A stretch of 64,000 nt of DNA from JAWKIW01 sp046331175 (GTDB taxonomy: Bacteria > Actinomycetota > Acidimicrobiia > Acidimicrobiales > Acidimicrobilacustridaceae). Position numbers and translations under genes: made by a program. Every line of letters begins with the position of its first letter. The first letter of the stretch is position 1. Below the pieces are notes generated by a model, which saw nothing but the letters and a program-made list of their open reading frames with translations, was not told the DNA's origin and searched no databases. The DNA lies in contig JAXLRI010000004.1 in assembly GCA_046331175.1 (NCBI GenBank), positions 659,005-723,004 on the forward strand, in the 5' to 3' direction. Of the stretch, positions 17,621-26,287 are shown piece after piece.

Positions 17621-18909
17621 CCGCCGCCGACAGCGCCCTCCTCGACCGGCTCATCCCCGCCGGTCCACCCGACCCGCCCAGCCTGCGAGCCACGAACTGG
17701 CTGCTCACCCACGGCCTACCCGCACCCCATGACGAGGCGTGGCGCTACTCCCCCGTCAATGAGATCATCTCCCGGCTCGCCGCGGCCACACCCGCGCAAC
17801 CGAGGCCCATCACCCGTGCTGACATCGATCGCCTCGCCGGGAACCACGGCCCGAACCGCCTCGTGCTCGTCAACGGCCTGTACATGCCGTCGCTGTCGGA
17901 CGCCGACGCCCGCACCGCCGGGAGGTGGATCGGTCGCCTCTCCGACCTCCCGCCGGGCACCGTGTCGACTTCAGTCCCCGTCAGCGGCGATTTCACCGAC
18001 GGTTTCCAAGCCCTCAACCGCGCCGCGGGCACCGACCCCGCGGTCGTGGCCATCGAACCCGGCGGCAGAGACGACCCCGACAGTGGCGCGCCCGCACCGA
18101 TCCACATCGTCCACGTGGCCGTACCCGGAGCCCGACCGGAGATCAGCCAACCCCGCACCGTGATAGACGTCGGCGACCGAGCCCACCTGCACCTCATCGA
18201 GACCTTCACCGGGCTCCCCGGCGCCACGACGACGAACGCCACCACCACCATCCGCCTCGGCCATGGCGCAGCACTCACCCACCACCGGCTCCAAACCGAA
18301 GCGGCCGGGGCCACCCACATCGGACACACCCGAGTGAGCCAGGCCGCCGAATCCCGCTACGAGACCTCGTCGATCATGCTCGGCGCCGACATCGCCCGCC
18401 ACACCATCGACGTGACCCTGCACGAACCCGACGCACACGCCGCACTCACCGGCCTCTACCGGCCCGCCGGCCACCAGCGCCACGACACCGCCGTGCGCGT
18501 CGACCACGCCGCCTCCCACGGCACCAGCACCCAGCAGTTCAAGGGCGTCGTCGACGACCACGCCCGCGGCTCGTTCAGCGGCCACGTCATCGTGCGCCCC
18601 GACACCATCGCCAACGACGCCCAGCAGACGAACCGGAACCTCGTGCTGCAACCCACCGCCCAGGCCGACACCCGACCGTGGCTCGAGATCTTCGCCGACG
18701 ACGTGCGCTGCACCCACGGTGCCACGGTCGGGCGTCTCGACGACGACGCCCTGTTCTACCTCCGCAGCCGCGGCATCCCCCTCGACGAGAGCCGCACCAT
18801 CCTCATCGACGCGTTCGTCCGCGAGATCACCGATGCCATCGAACCGGTCTCGCTCCGCGACCACCTGGCCGCCCTCATCGACGTCGCCACCCGGGAGCGT
18901 CAACCATGA
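17617..18909 (+). CDS. sufD: SufD, Fe-S assembly scaffold partner
   Basis: The 430-residue SufB paralogue has HDEAWRYSPV at the N-terminus, a central beta-helix, and QFKGVVDDHARGSFSGHVIV, CTHGATVGRLDDDALFYLRSRG near the C-terminus, the region carrying the conserved Cys/His. It partners SufB and SufC. It is coupled to sufC and sufT by ATGA overlaps. Confidence 0.95.
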   Translation: MTAADSALLDRLIPAGPPDPPSLRATNWLLTHGLPAPHDEAWRYSPVNEIISRLAAATPAQPRPITRADIDRLAGNHGPNRLVLVNGLYMPSLSDADARTAGRWIGRLSDLPPGTVSTSVPVSGDFTDGFQALNRAAGTDPAVVAIEPGGRDDPDSGAPAPIHIVHVAVPGARPEISQPRTVIDVGDRAHLHLIETFTGLPGATTTNATTTIRLGHGAALTHHRLQTEAAGATHIGHTRVSQAAESRYETSSIMLGADIARHTIDVTLHEPDAHAALTGLYRPAGHQRHDTAVRVDHAASHGTSTQQFKGVVDDHARGSFSGHVIVRPDTIANDAQQTNRNLVLQPTAQADTRPWLEIFADDVRCTHGATVGRLDDDALFYLRSRGIPLDESRTILIDAFVREITDAIEPVSLRDHLAALIDVATRERQP

Positions 18910-19448
18910 CCACGGCGCCGACCACCACGCTCACCCGCGACTGCCCCGCGACCACCGTCCCCTACGGCGAAACCGTGACCCTCGACGCCGGCGGCGAGAT
19001 CCAGGTCGTCCAACAGCTCGGCGGCAGCATCACCGTGCGCACCGAGCTCGGGCTCCTGCTGCGCATCGACGGCGCGGATGCCGACGCCCTCGGACTCGAA
19101 CCACCGTCGATGCCCGACGCCGCGCTCGACGGCAGCTTCGACATCGCGCAGGTCATCGCCGCGCTCGACACCATCTACGACCCCGAGATCCCCATCAGCA
19201 TCGTCGAGCTCGGCCTCGTCTACCGCTGCGAAGCCATCGACCAACCCGACTGCTCCCGCCGAATCGAGATCGACATGACCATGACCGCACCCGGTTGCGG
19301 CATGGGCGACGTCCTGAGCGCCGATGCCACCAAAGCCGTCGCCGCCATCCCCGGCGTTGACGACGTCGAGGTCACCCTCGTCTGGGACCCACCCTGGAGC
19401 ATGCACCGCATCAGCGAAGCCGCCCGCCTCCAACTCGGCCTCCTCTAA
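18906..19448 (+). CDS. sufT: SufT-like DUF59/MIP18 protein
   Basis: The 180-residue protein has a C-terminal DUF59 domain with YDPEIPISIVELGLVYR (about residues 96-112), MTMTAPGCGMGDVL with the reactive Cys, and VTLVWDPPWS. The N-terminal 70 residues are a SufT-type beta domain. SufT helps Fe-S protein maturation. The operon ends here with no sufS or sufU following, so a cysteine desulfurase must be encoded elsewhere. Confidence 0.9.
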   Translation: MTTAPTTTLTRDCPATTVPYGETVTLDAGGEIQVVQQLGGSITVRTELGLLLRIDGADADALGLEPPSMPDAALDGSFDIAQVIAALDTIYDPEIPISIVELGLVYRCEAIDQPDCSRRIEIDMTMTAPGCGMGDVLSADATKAVAAIPGVDDVEVTLVWDPPWSMHRISEAARLQLGLL

Positions 19449-19496
19449 CCCCCCGTCAACACGGCTGACCACCGAGCGAACAGCCGACCCCGTGAG

Positions 19497-20699
19497 TCAC
19501 GGGCTCGGTGCCTTCACGGCCCAGAGCCGACAGCTGGCGTCGGCCCAGGGCGACGGGATCGAAGCCGAGCAGACCGGGCACTCGTCAACGCGCTCCTCGG
19601 TCCCGGTGTCTCGGGAGGCGCCAAGTCGTGTGCGGCACGTCGAGCAGTGGATGATCCGAACGCCACGCACATCGCTGGTCGCAGCCGCGCCGTCTTGCGA
19701 GGTGGGGCGGGGCAGCTGGTCGCGGCCGAGGTTGTCGATCGAGGCGGCGATGGCGCCGTCGGAGAAGACGGTGACGGGCCCGTCCTCAGAAACCACGAAG
19801 ACCACTGTTCTCGGCTCGTCGAAGGAGAACCGACGCGCCGATCCGTGGCGGGTGCCGCGGCCCGGCCGGGTCCCGATGAGCGCGGCGGACCGCTCGGAGC
19901 CGATGAGGTGTACGCCGGTCTCGAGGACGTTTCCCTGGTGGTCCACGATCGTGGCGCCATCGATCTGGGCCAGCATCTGGCGAAGTGCACCGTGCGTTCT
20001 CGGGTCGAGCAGTGAGAGGGCGGGCAGGGCGACCGGTGGTTGGGGCCGGCGGAGATGGCCCAGTTGATCCGCACCGTGGTCGTCGAGGAGCCAAACCAGC
20101 GCCGCGCCCGCTGGTGCGGGGGCAAGGGTGTGCAGGCAAAATTCGAGGATGGCGGCGAGCACGTCGCGGGGACAATCGGGCACGCAACGAAGGACCTCGC
20201 GCACGTAGGCGTCGGCGTAGGACCGAGTCCACCATCGAGCGCCATCCCACTCGATGAGCAAGCCGTGGATGAACGCGCGCACGATTCCGTGGGCCGTGCG
20301 CTGCACGATGACCAAGTCCGGCGGCGATTGACGCTGGAGACGAACCAAGTCGGTCTCGCGATCCCGCGCGCTAAGGAACGTCGCCAAGTCTGCGTGGCCG
20401 GCGGAAACCAGGACAAAAGATTGGCGGCCATCGGCGAGCAAGCGCAGCGCATGCGGCGAACAGCCACCCGCGTCGGTGACCATCAGGTCGGTCCACGCGC
20501 GCAACTGCGAACGGTCGTTGACGACCAGCGCGCCATACGTGGGGAAGTCGCGTTCGTGGCGGTGGGGGAACCGGGCGTAATCCAGCTCATGAAGGATTCG
20601 CTGCCCGCGGTCGTCGTCGAAGTCGAGCGGCACGTCGGCGTCCTCGAGCTCCTGCCGTAAACGTTCGCGGCGCCGACGGATGCGCTCTGTTTCGTTCAC
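19497..20699 (-). CDS. DisA_N/DAC-domain protein with C-terminal zinc ribbon
   Basis: The roughly 400-residue protein has a segment typical of diadenylate cyclase (DAC) domains near its second half: DGATIVDHQGNVLETG, then GTRHGSARRFS in place of the usual RHRAA, and VVFVVSEDGPVTVFSDGA. The last 50 residues contain CSTC and CPVC, a likely zinc ribbon. The N-terminal 200 residues are not recognised. If active it would make c-di-AMP; the RHG variant leaves this open. The GTG at 20699 is preferred; a TTG at 20762 extends the frame. No neighbour suggests the pathway. Confidence 0.68.
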   Translation of the reverse strand: MNETERIRRRRERLRQELEDADVPLDFDDDRGQRILHELDYARFPHRHERDFPTYGALVVNDRSQLRAWTDLMVTDAGGCSPHALRLLADGRQSFVLVSAGHADLATFLSARDRETDLVRLQRQSPPDLVIVQRTAHGIVRAFIHGLLIEWDGARWWTRSYADAYVREVLRCVPDCPRDVLAAILEFCLHTLAPAPAGAALVWLLDDHGADQLGHLRRPQPPVALPALSLLDPRTHGALRQMLAQIDGATIVDHQGNVLETGVHLIGSERSAALIGTRPGRGTRHGSARRFSFDEPRTVVFVVSEDGPVTVFSDGAIAASIDNLGRDQLPRPTSQDGAAATSDVRGVRIIHCSTCRTRLGASRDTGTEERVDECPVCSASIPSPWADASCRLWAVKAPSP

Positions 20700-20836
20700 A
20701 GCTTCTGGGTCCCTTCTCCGCAACTCGACCACGATGCCACGGTTCGCCGATGATGACCGCAACTCACCGCGGCTGACCGGGCGGGATCCCCTCCCCTACC
20801 GATCGATCGTCATGACCACACCCGGCGACCGAACGT

Positions 20837-22009
20837 TCAGTGCGCCGGGGTCCAAACGATGGGAAGCGCTTCGATCTGGCGCACCGGCGCCGCCCCGCGC
20901 CAGCGGATCGGGTGTTCGAGGTGAAGGCCCGGTAGTCGTTCGAAGAGCATCGGGAGCGCCACTTCGGCATGCAGCCGCGCGAGCGGCGCGCCGAGGCAGA
21001 AGTGTCGGCCCTCGGAGAACGCAAGGTGATGAATCGGTGCCCGCGTGATGTCGAACTCGTCGGGGTGGGCGAACACCGACGGGTCGCGGTTGGCGGCGGC
21101 GAAGGAGAACAGTCGCGTGACGCCGGCATCGAACGTCACGTCGCCGATCGTGACCGCGCTCGAAGGTCGCAGACCGGTGATAGTGATCGGACTGAGGTAG
21201 CGCAGGAGCTCCTCCACCGCTTTCGACCAAGGCTGGTCACCACCCATCAGCAGCGCGAGCTGGTCAGGGTGCTCGGACAGGACCGCTGCACCGGCGGCGA
21301 GGAGCACGGTGGTGGTCATGTGGCCCGCCAGGAGAAAGAAGACGCAGTTGGCGAGCAGGTCCTCGCGTGCCGTGGCGACGAGGTCGTCGGTTGCCAGGAC
21401 GCCCAACAGATCGTCGGTGGGGTCGTCGCGGCGTTCATCGAGGCACTGACCGAAGAACCTCAAGAGCTGGCTGGTCGCGTCGTTGCCCTGTTCGAGCAGG
21501 TCCCGCTGGCGTTGCCCGGCCACGCCCGCCCCGAGGAGGTCCAACTGCTGTTCGAGCCACGCGTGTCGTTCAACTGGGACGCCCATGACGTCGGCGATCA
21601 CACCGAAGGGCAGCGGACGGGCGAACTCAGCCACGAGGTCACCCGAGCCCACGCGGGACATCCGATTCAGCAGATCATCGGCGCGGCGTTCGACCACGGC
21701 TCGATAGGCGCGGACCTTGTTCGGCGTGAAGATCCGTGAGAACCGGCCCCGAACGTCTCGGTGCCGGTCGCCATCCATGCGAGCCATGAAGCGGCCCACC
21801 ATCCTGTGAAGCACTTCGGTCGCCGAAACCTGACCCGAGCCGAACCGGGTATCTCGCAGTGCTGCGTCGACCACGGCGTACCTGCACCCAACGGTCGGGT
21901 TGCCGCGCAAGGCGCAATGCGGATCTTGTGCGCCTTCGGGCGAGAACAGCGCGTCCATCAGCAGACGGTCGTCATCGATACCGCCGTCGTCGCCACGCTT
22001 CTCGCTCAT
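20837..22009 (-). CDS. cytochrome P450
   Basis: The 390-residue bacterial P450 has the I-helix FFLLAGHMTTT, the ExxR motif EELLRY and the heme-binding loop FSEGRHFCLGAPLAR with the axial Cys. The ATG at 22009, preceded by AGGCG, is preferred over ATG 22030, which lies almost against the operator. It is divergent from a TetR gene across a 19-base palindrome, so it is probably derepressed by a ligand or substrate. The substrate is unknown. The 3Fe-4S ferredoxin at 7.2 kb could serve it, but the genes are far apart. Confidence 0.93.
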   Translation of the reverse strand: MSEKRGDDGGIDDDRLLMDALFSPEGAQDPHCALRGNPTVGCRYAVVDAALRDTRFGSGQVSATEVLHRMVGRFMARMDGDRHRDVRGRFSRIFTPNKVRAYRAVVERRADDLLNRMSRVGSGDLVAEFARPLPFGVIADVMGVPVERHAWLEQQLDLLGAGVAGQRQRDLLEQGNDATSQLLRFFGQCLDERRDDPTDDLLGVLATDDLVATAREDLLANCVFFLLAGHMTTTVLLAAGAAVLSEHPDQLALLMGGDQPWSKAVEELLRYLSPITITGLRPSSAVTIGDVTFDAGVTRLFSFAAANRDPSVFAHPDEFDITRAPIHHLAFSEGRHFCLGAPLARLHAEVALPMLFERLPGLHLEHPIRWRGAAPVRQIEALPIVWTPAH

Positions 22010-22032
22010 TAGTCGCCTCGCATCGTTCATTC

Positions 22033-22051
22033 GTCATAGTATTACTATGAC
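22033..22051. promoter_or_regulatory. TetR operator: perfect 19-base palindrome
   Basis: GTCATAGTATTACTATGAC is symmetric about its central T and lies between the P450 and TetR starts. It is AT-rich in GC-rich surroundings. A partial repeat (CATAGTGCTA) follows toward the TetR gene. It is probably the binding site of the adjacent TetR regulator. Confidence 0.75.
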
Positions 22052-22074
22052 GAACATAGTGCTACTCTGGTTTG

Positions 22075-22695
22075 GTGGCAGTCAAGGGTTCCAGCGCGAC
22101 GCATCGCCAACGCCAGGCCGAGGGCACGAAGAAGCAGATCGCCGTCGCCGCTCGTGTGCTGTTCGCTGACCGTGGCTACGTGGCCACCACCATCTCGGCA
22201 ATATCCGAAGCCGCGGCGATCCCGGCGCCCACGATCTATTCGGCGTTCGGCACCAAGGCCGCCATCCTCCATGCGATCGCTGCGGACATCGTCGGTTCGA
22301 TGGATGTCGCTCGACGCCACGACGAAGCCCTGGCGCGACCAGACCCCGCCGAGGGGCTGCGACTGGTCGCGGCGATCCAACGAGAGCAGTACGAGCTCAT
22401 GTACGACGTGATCGCCGTGTACCAAGAAGCCGCTCGCACAGACGCCGAGATCGCCCGCTCGCTCGACGTCATCATGTGCAACCGCGAACGCGGCTTCCGG
22501 CGACACATCGACTCGATCGCCGACCACCTCGCGGCCGGCCTCACGGTCGACGACGGCGTCGTCCTCTACCTCACCTTTGTGCTGCCCGAGGCGTATCGCA
22601 CGCTCACGATCGAGAACCGATGGTCACCGGCGCGGTATGAACGCTGGCTGGCCGACGCACTCATCCAGCACCTGCTCGTCGTTCCGGCCCCCTGA
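22075..22695 (+). CDS. TetR-family regulator of the P450
   Basis: The 206-residue protein has an N-terminal TetR helix-turn-helix (about residues 15-60: AARVLFADRGYVATTISAIS ... IPAPTIYSAFGTKAAIL) and a helical ligand-binding domain. The GTG at 22075 is used; the TTG one codon earlier is a poorer start. The palindrome lies 24 bases upstream, so it probably represses itself and the P450. Confidence 0.88.
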   Translation: MAVKGSSATHRQRQAEGTKKQIAVAARVLFADRGYVATTISAISEAAAIPAPTIYSAFGTKAAILHAIAADIVGSMDVARRHDEALARPDPAEGLRLVAAIQREQYELMYDVIAVYQEAARTDAEIARSLDVIMCNRERGFRRHIDSIADHLAAGLTVDDGVVLYLTFVLPEAYRTLTIENRWSPARYERWLADALIQHLLVVPAP

Positions 22696-23006
22696 CGCTG
22701 CCGGTCAGAACCGCTACAGATCGAACCGAGCGCCGTCTCGGGGGCGGATCGTCGATGGCTGCGCGCGAAAGACGAACGAGTCGAATGAACGTCCGTCAGG
22801 CGGTCATCGAGAACGGACCCTGAGCCGATCGTCGCACCGCGATAGCAGGCACTTCACCGGTAGGGCGCCGGGGGAGGGGCAGCCGCAAGTGACGGTCCCC
22901 GAGATCCGGCGACGAATTCAGATGGGAATGCGTGGTGAGCGCGCCTTCACGCTCCCCCAGAGGTCGCGAGTCAGGACCGCTTGCGGCCAGCCTTCTTGGC
23001 TTTGAG
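22696..23006. other. convergent intergenic region with no clear gene
   Basis: These 311 bases lie between two convergent TetR genes. No coding frame with family features was seen. The minus-strand sequence just after the second TetR stop continues in frame for 11 codons as a lysine/arginine-rich tail (LKAKKAGRKRS) to a TGA at about 22970. This may be a lost C-terminal extension. Confidence 0.4.
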
Positions 23007-23657
23007 TTACGTGGATCGCTCTGGGAGCAGTGCGGCAACAGTCCCGGAGGAGATGAAGTCCGCGTAGTCCTGCGTGCTGTGGCCTCGTTCGATGACGAGA
23101 AGCTCGTAGATCTCCGGGGCGCTGTAGGTCCAGAGGATGTCGCGGGCGTGTTCGACGGTGACGCCCGCACGCAGGTGTCCCCCCGCGGCGAGGTTGTCGG
23201 CCAGGTCGGTCATGCCCATGAGCCGCCCGAACTTGATCTGCTGCCATACCGCGTCGAGTCCGGGATCGGCGGCGGCCTCGCGGATCAGGAGTTGGATGGG
23301 CGCGGTGCGGGGCAGGATGTCGGCGAGGGTGTCGGCGAACATGCGCAGCTTCGTGCGGGGATCCGGTTCGGCGTGGATCGCGGTGATCCACGATCGGTCG
23401 GCGAGGGGCGTGGCGTCGTCGTCGCCGACGAGCGCGGTGTCGAACAAGGCGCGCACCAGACCCGGCTTGTTCCCGAAGTTCTTCGTGATCGATTGCACGG
23501 ACACATCGGCGTCAGCCGCGATGGCACCGATCGTGGTCGCCGCGTACCCGTGGTCGGCGAAGTGGCGACGGGCGGCGTCGAGCACGCGCGCACGGCTCTG
23601 CGCGGCGAGCTCTCGCCGCCGACTGGCGTCGTAGGAGCGCTTCTCTCGCTCAGCCAT
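23007..23657 (-). CDS. TetR-family regulator
   Basis: The 216-residue protein has a TetR DNA-binding domain (AQSRARVLDAARRHFADHGYAATTIGAI ... VSVQSITKNFGNKPGLVRALF, about residues 20-65). The C-terminal domain is unassigned. The ATG at 23657 has GGAG upstream. It is divergent from the SnoaL-like gene, with the inverted repeat at 23701 between them. Confidence 0.88.
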   Translation of the reverse strand: MAEREKRSYDASRRRELAAQSRARVLDAARRHFADHGYAATTIGAIAADADVSVQSITKNFGNKPGLVRALFDTALVGDDDATPLADRSWITAIHAEPDPRTKLRMFADTLADILPRTAPIQLLIREAAADPGLDAVWQQIKFGRLMGMTDLADNLAAGGHLRAGVTVEHARDILWTYSAPEIYELLVIERGHSTQDYADFISSGTVAALLPERST

Positions 23658-23700
23658 CCACTCCACCCCTTGACGAGAAGGCGTATTTCGGTAGATAGTC

Positions 23701-23715
23701 ACTTATCGGATAAGT
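23701..23715. promoter_or_regulatory. candidate TetR operator ACTTATC-G-GATAAGT
   Basis: This is a perfect 7-1-7 inverted repeat between the divergent TetR and SnoaL-like genes. A further half-site, CTTATCGAATC, starts at 23721. It is the likely target of the adjacent TetR. Confidence 0.6.
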
Positions 23716-23762
23716 ACACACTTATCGAATCTAGCAGGCCGCCGACGAGGGAGCTGCGACAG

Positions 23763-24221
23763 ATGAGCGACACGACCGCCGATTGCACGGCACTCGTTCG
23801 ACGGTTGTTCGACGAGGTGTTCAACGGCCGAGACATCGCGGCGCTCGATGAGCTCGTCGCCGTCGACTACACGGAGCACGCGCTGGCCCCGTTCGAGTCC
23901 GAAGAGCCCGGCGCCGTCGACGGGCCCGCGCACATGCGGGGTGTCGTCGCGTGGCTCGTGGACCAGTACCCGGACCTGCACATGGACGTGGCCGCGGCCG
24001 TCAGCGACGGAGACCTGATCGCCGTCCGGGTGATCTCTGAAGGAACGAACACCGGCAAGCTGAACGGGTTCATGCCACCGACTGGCCGTCGGTTCCGGGC
24101 CGAGCAGAGCCACTGGTACCGGGTGCAGGCCGGGAAGCTGGTAGAGCATTGGGCCGTCCGTGACGACCTGCGCACGATGCAGCAGCTCGGCCTCGTGCCC
24201 GGACCCGAGCCGGTTCGATGA
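23763..24221 (+). CDS. SnoaL-like ester cyclase / polyketide-cyclase fold protein
   Basis: The 152-residue protein has the SnoaL pattern LVRRLFDEVFNGRDIAALDELVAVDYTEH ... HMRGVVAWLVDQYPDLHMDV ... GTNTGKLNGFMPPTGRRF ... GKLVEHWAVRDDLRTMQQLG. Such proteins form a cone-shaped ligand pocket and act as cyclases or isomerases, or have unknown roles. It is divergent from TetR and may be induced by a small molecule. Confidence 0.88.
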   Translation: MSDTTADCTALVRRLFDEVFNGRDIAALDELVAVDYTEHALAPFESEEPGAVDGPAHMRGVVAWLVDQYPDLHMDVAAAVSDGDLIAVRVISEGTNTGKLNGFMPPTGRRFRAEQSHWYRVQAGKLVEHWAVRDDLRTMQQLGLVPGPEPVR

Positions 24222-24278
24222 CGACCCCGCTCGTCGGTGACGTCAAGCTTCGCCTCGGGCCGATCGGTCGGTGACGCC

Positions 24279-25196
24279 GTGGACCTGTTCGTCATCGCCG
24301 ACCCCTTGGACAACCTCGACCCTCGCCTCGACACGACGGTGGGGCTGATCGGTGCCGCCCGCCGACGCGGTCACCGCGTCCTGGCCGGAACAGTCGGTGA
24401 CCTGGTTCTCCGGGGCAACCGATGCCAGAGCCGCCTGCGCGACCTCGACCGCAGTGGAGCGACGAGTGCGTGGGTCGATCTCGACGATGCCGACGTCGTG
24501 TTGTTCCGCACCGACCCACCCGTCGACCCCGCGTACCTCGCCGCGACATACCTCCTCGACTTCGTCGACACCACCTCCACGATCATGGTCAACGACCCTC
24601 GCGGCATCCGCCACGCAAACGAGAAGCTCTTCTGCCATCACTACGCGGACCTCTGCCCACCCACCCTTGTCTCCTCTGACGCCGAGCTCATCCGCGACTT
24701 CGTCGGCGAGCATCAGCGCTGCATCGTCAAGCCCGTCGACGGTCATGCCGGACGAGGGGTGCTGCGCCTCGACGACGGTGACCCGAACCGGGACGCGATC
24801 ATCGAGATTGCAGCTGACCGCGGCGCACGCGCCGTCGTCGTGCAGCGCTGGCTCGACGAGATCACGAACGGCAACAAGCGGCTCTTCGTGCACGCCGGAC
24901 AACCCGTCGCCGCCGCACTGCGCTGTCCGCAGGACCCGGACTTCCGCATCGGTCTCCCCGTCCAGATGGTGCCCGTCACCGATCACGACCGTCACCTGTG
25001 CTCCCGCCTCGCACCCGACCTGCGGACCCTCGGCCTCGTGCTCGTCGGACTCGACCTCATCGACGACCACCTGATCGACGCCAACGTCACCAGCCCCGGA
25101 GCGCTCGGCAAGTGCGACGCCCTGCTGGGAACGTCGCTCTGCGACGACTTCATCGACCTGCTCGAACACCTCCCACCGGACTGGAGCCTCACGTGA
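24279..25196 (+). CDS. gshB: prokaryotic glutathione synthetase (GshB-type ATP-grasp)
   Basis: The 305-residue protein aligns in its landmarks with E. coli GshB (316 residues): FVIADPLDNLDPRLDTTVGLIGAARRRG, DADVVLFRTDPPVDPAYLAATYLLD, VNDPRGIRHANEKLF, the ATP-grasp segment IVKPVDGHAGRGV, and GLDLIDDHLIDANVTSPGAL. It joins gamma-glutamylcysteine and glycine. The GTG at 24279 matches the family start; a GTG at 24237 is also in frame. Glutathione is uncommon in actinobacteria, which usually use mycothiol. No gshA is in the window. It is coupled to a MAPEG gene. Confidence 0.9.
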   Translation: MDLFVIADPLDNLDPRLDTTVGLIGAARRRGHRVLAGTVGDLVLRGNRCQSRLRDLDRSGATSAWVDLDDADVVLFRTDPPVDPAYLAATYLLDFVDTTSTIMVNDPRGIRHANEKLFCHHYADLCPPTLVSSDAELIRDFVGEHQRCIVKPVDGHAGRGVLRLDDGDPNRDAIIEIAADRGARAVVVQRWLDEITNGNKRLFVHAGQPVAAALRCPQDPDFRIGLPVQMVPVTDHDRHLCSRLAPDLRTLGLVLVGLDLIDDHLIDANVTSPGALGKCDALLGTSLCDDFIDLLEHLPPDWSLT

Positions 25197-25582
25197 CCCC
25201 CGCCGTCGTCTGCACCGCGCTCCTGGCCCTGCTCGTCTTCGGGCTCGGCATGAACGTCTCACGCGTCCGAGGGACCGCGACCGACCAGTTCCCCACCGAC
25301 CCCACGAACACGCTGTTCGTCGCGGTGCGCGCCCATGGCAACGCCACCGAGTACGTCCCCACGCTCGCCGTCCTCATCCTACTCGTCGGCTCGAGGGATC
25401 CGGCCGCGTGGATGATCGCCGTGTTCGTCGCCGCAACCGCGGCGCGCTACCTGCACGCCGTCGGCATCTTCACTGCGAGCGACCTCGCCCGCCAGACACC
25501 ACTGCGGATCGTGGGCGCGATGGGCACCTACCTCTGCGGCATACTCCTCATCGCCGCGGCGCTCATCCAGGCACTTCGATGA
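25193..25582 (+). CDS. MAPEG-family membrane protein
   Basis: The 129-residue, four-helix protein has the MAPEG pattern FVAVRAHGNATEYVPTLAVLILL and the helix with AARYLHAVGIF. MAPEG members are often glutathione transferases or related enzymes. Overlap with gshB (GTGA) supports a glutathione-dependent role here. Confidence 0.85.
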   Translation: MTPAVVCTALLALLVFGLGMNVSRVRGTATDQFPTDPTNTLFVAVRAHGNATEYVPTLAVLILLVGSRDPAAWMIAVFVAATAARYLHAVGIFTASDLARQTPLRIVGAMGTYLCGILLIAAALIQALR

Positions 25583-26287
25583 GCGCTCTCGGCTCGACGG
25601 CAACCGACCGGGCAGTCGACCTCGTGCCGCTCTCGGGGGTCGTCGGCGCGGCCTTGTTCCTCGTCGGCTCTTTCCTGCCGGGACTCCCCCCCAGCACCCG
25701 ACGCCAGCGCCGGCGAGGTCGTGTCGTTCCTCGTCGACCATCGATCCCTCATCCTCCTCGGCACGGCGATCACACTGCTGTCCGTACCCTTCTTCGGCGT
25801 GTTCGTCGGGTCCATTCGCTCGGCGATGGCCGATCGCCAAGGATCCGGCGCGACGCTGACGACTGCGGCCGTGTTCGGGTGGACGTTGCTCGTCGCAACC
25901 GTGTCGGTCGGACTCCTAACCCTGAGCGCGATCACCTGGCGAGGCGCCGACCGCTTCGATGCCAGCACCGTCCAATTCGGCTACGACACCAGCACCCTCG
26001 CGCTCTACGCACTCAGCGCGCCGGCCGCCGCCCTCGCCGTCGGCGCCGCCTCGGTCGCCATCATTCGCACCCGGCTGCTCCCGACATGGATCGCCGTTCT
26101 CGGCTTCGCCGAGGTAGGCGTCAACCTGATCGAGTTGCTTGGCCTTACTGCCCGCACGGGGATCGACGCCGGCGGCTACGCAGCCGGAATCGGTCCCCTC
26201 CTCTGGAGCGCCTGGGTCGTGGCGTTCGCCGTCGGACTCGCCCGCCCGACCTCCAGGGATCGTTGCCGGACGAGTGGAGATCGGTAA
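25579..26287 (+). pseudogene. membrane protein broken by a one-base frameshift in a C7 tract
   Basis: The ATG at 25579 overlaps the MAPEG stop and encodes a first helix (VVGAALFLVGSFLPGLPP). The frame is then lost at a run of seven Cs (25686-25692). Removing one C joins it to the downstream frame (PDASAGEVVSFLVDHRSLILLG ...), which continues through about five helices to 26287. No family is recognised; the N-terminal helix plus acidic linker resembles actinobacterial DUF4386-type proteins. The shift may be biological or a homopolymer sequencing error. Confidence 0.6.

Noticed and set aside
24218..24274. 18-codon frame between the SnoaL-like gene and gshB
   Set aside because: It overlaps the SnoaL-like stop but ends out of phase with the gshB start, so it bridges nothing.
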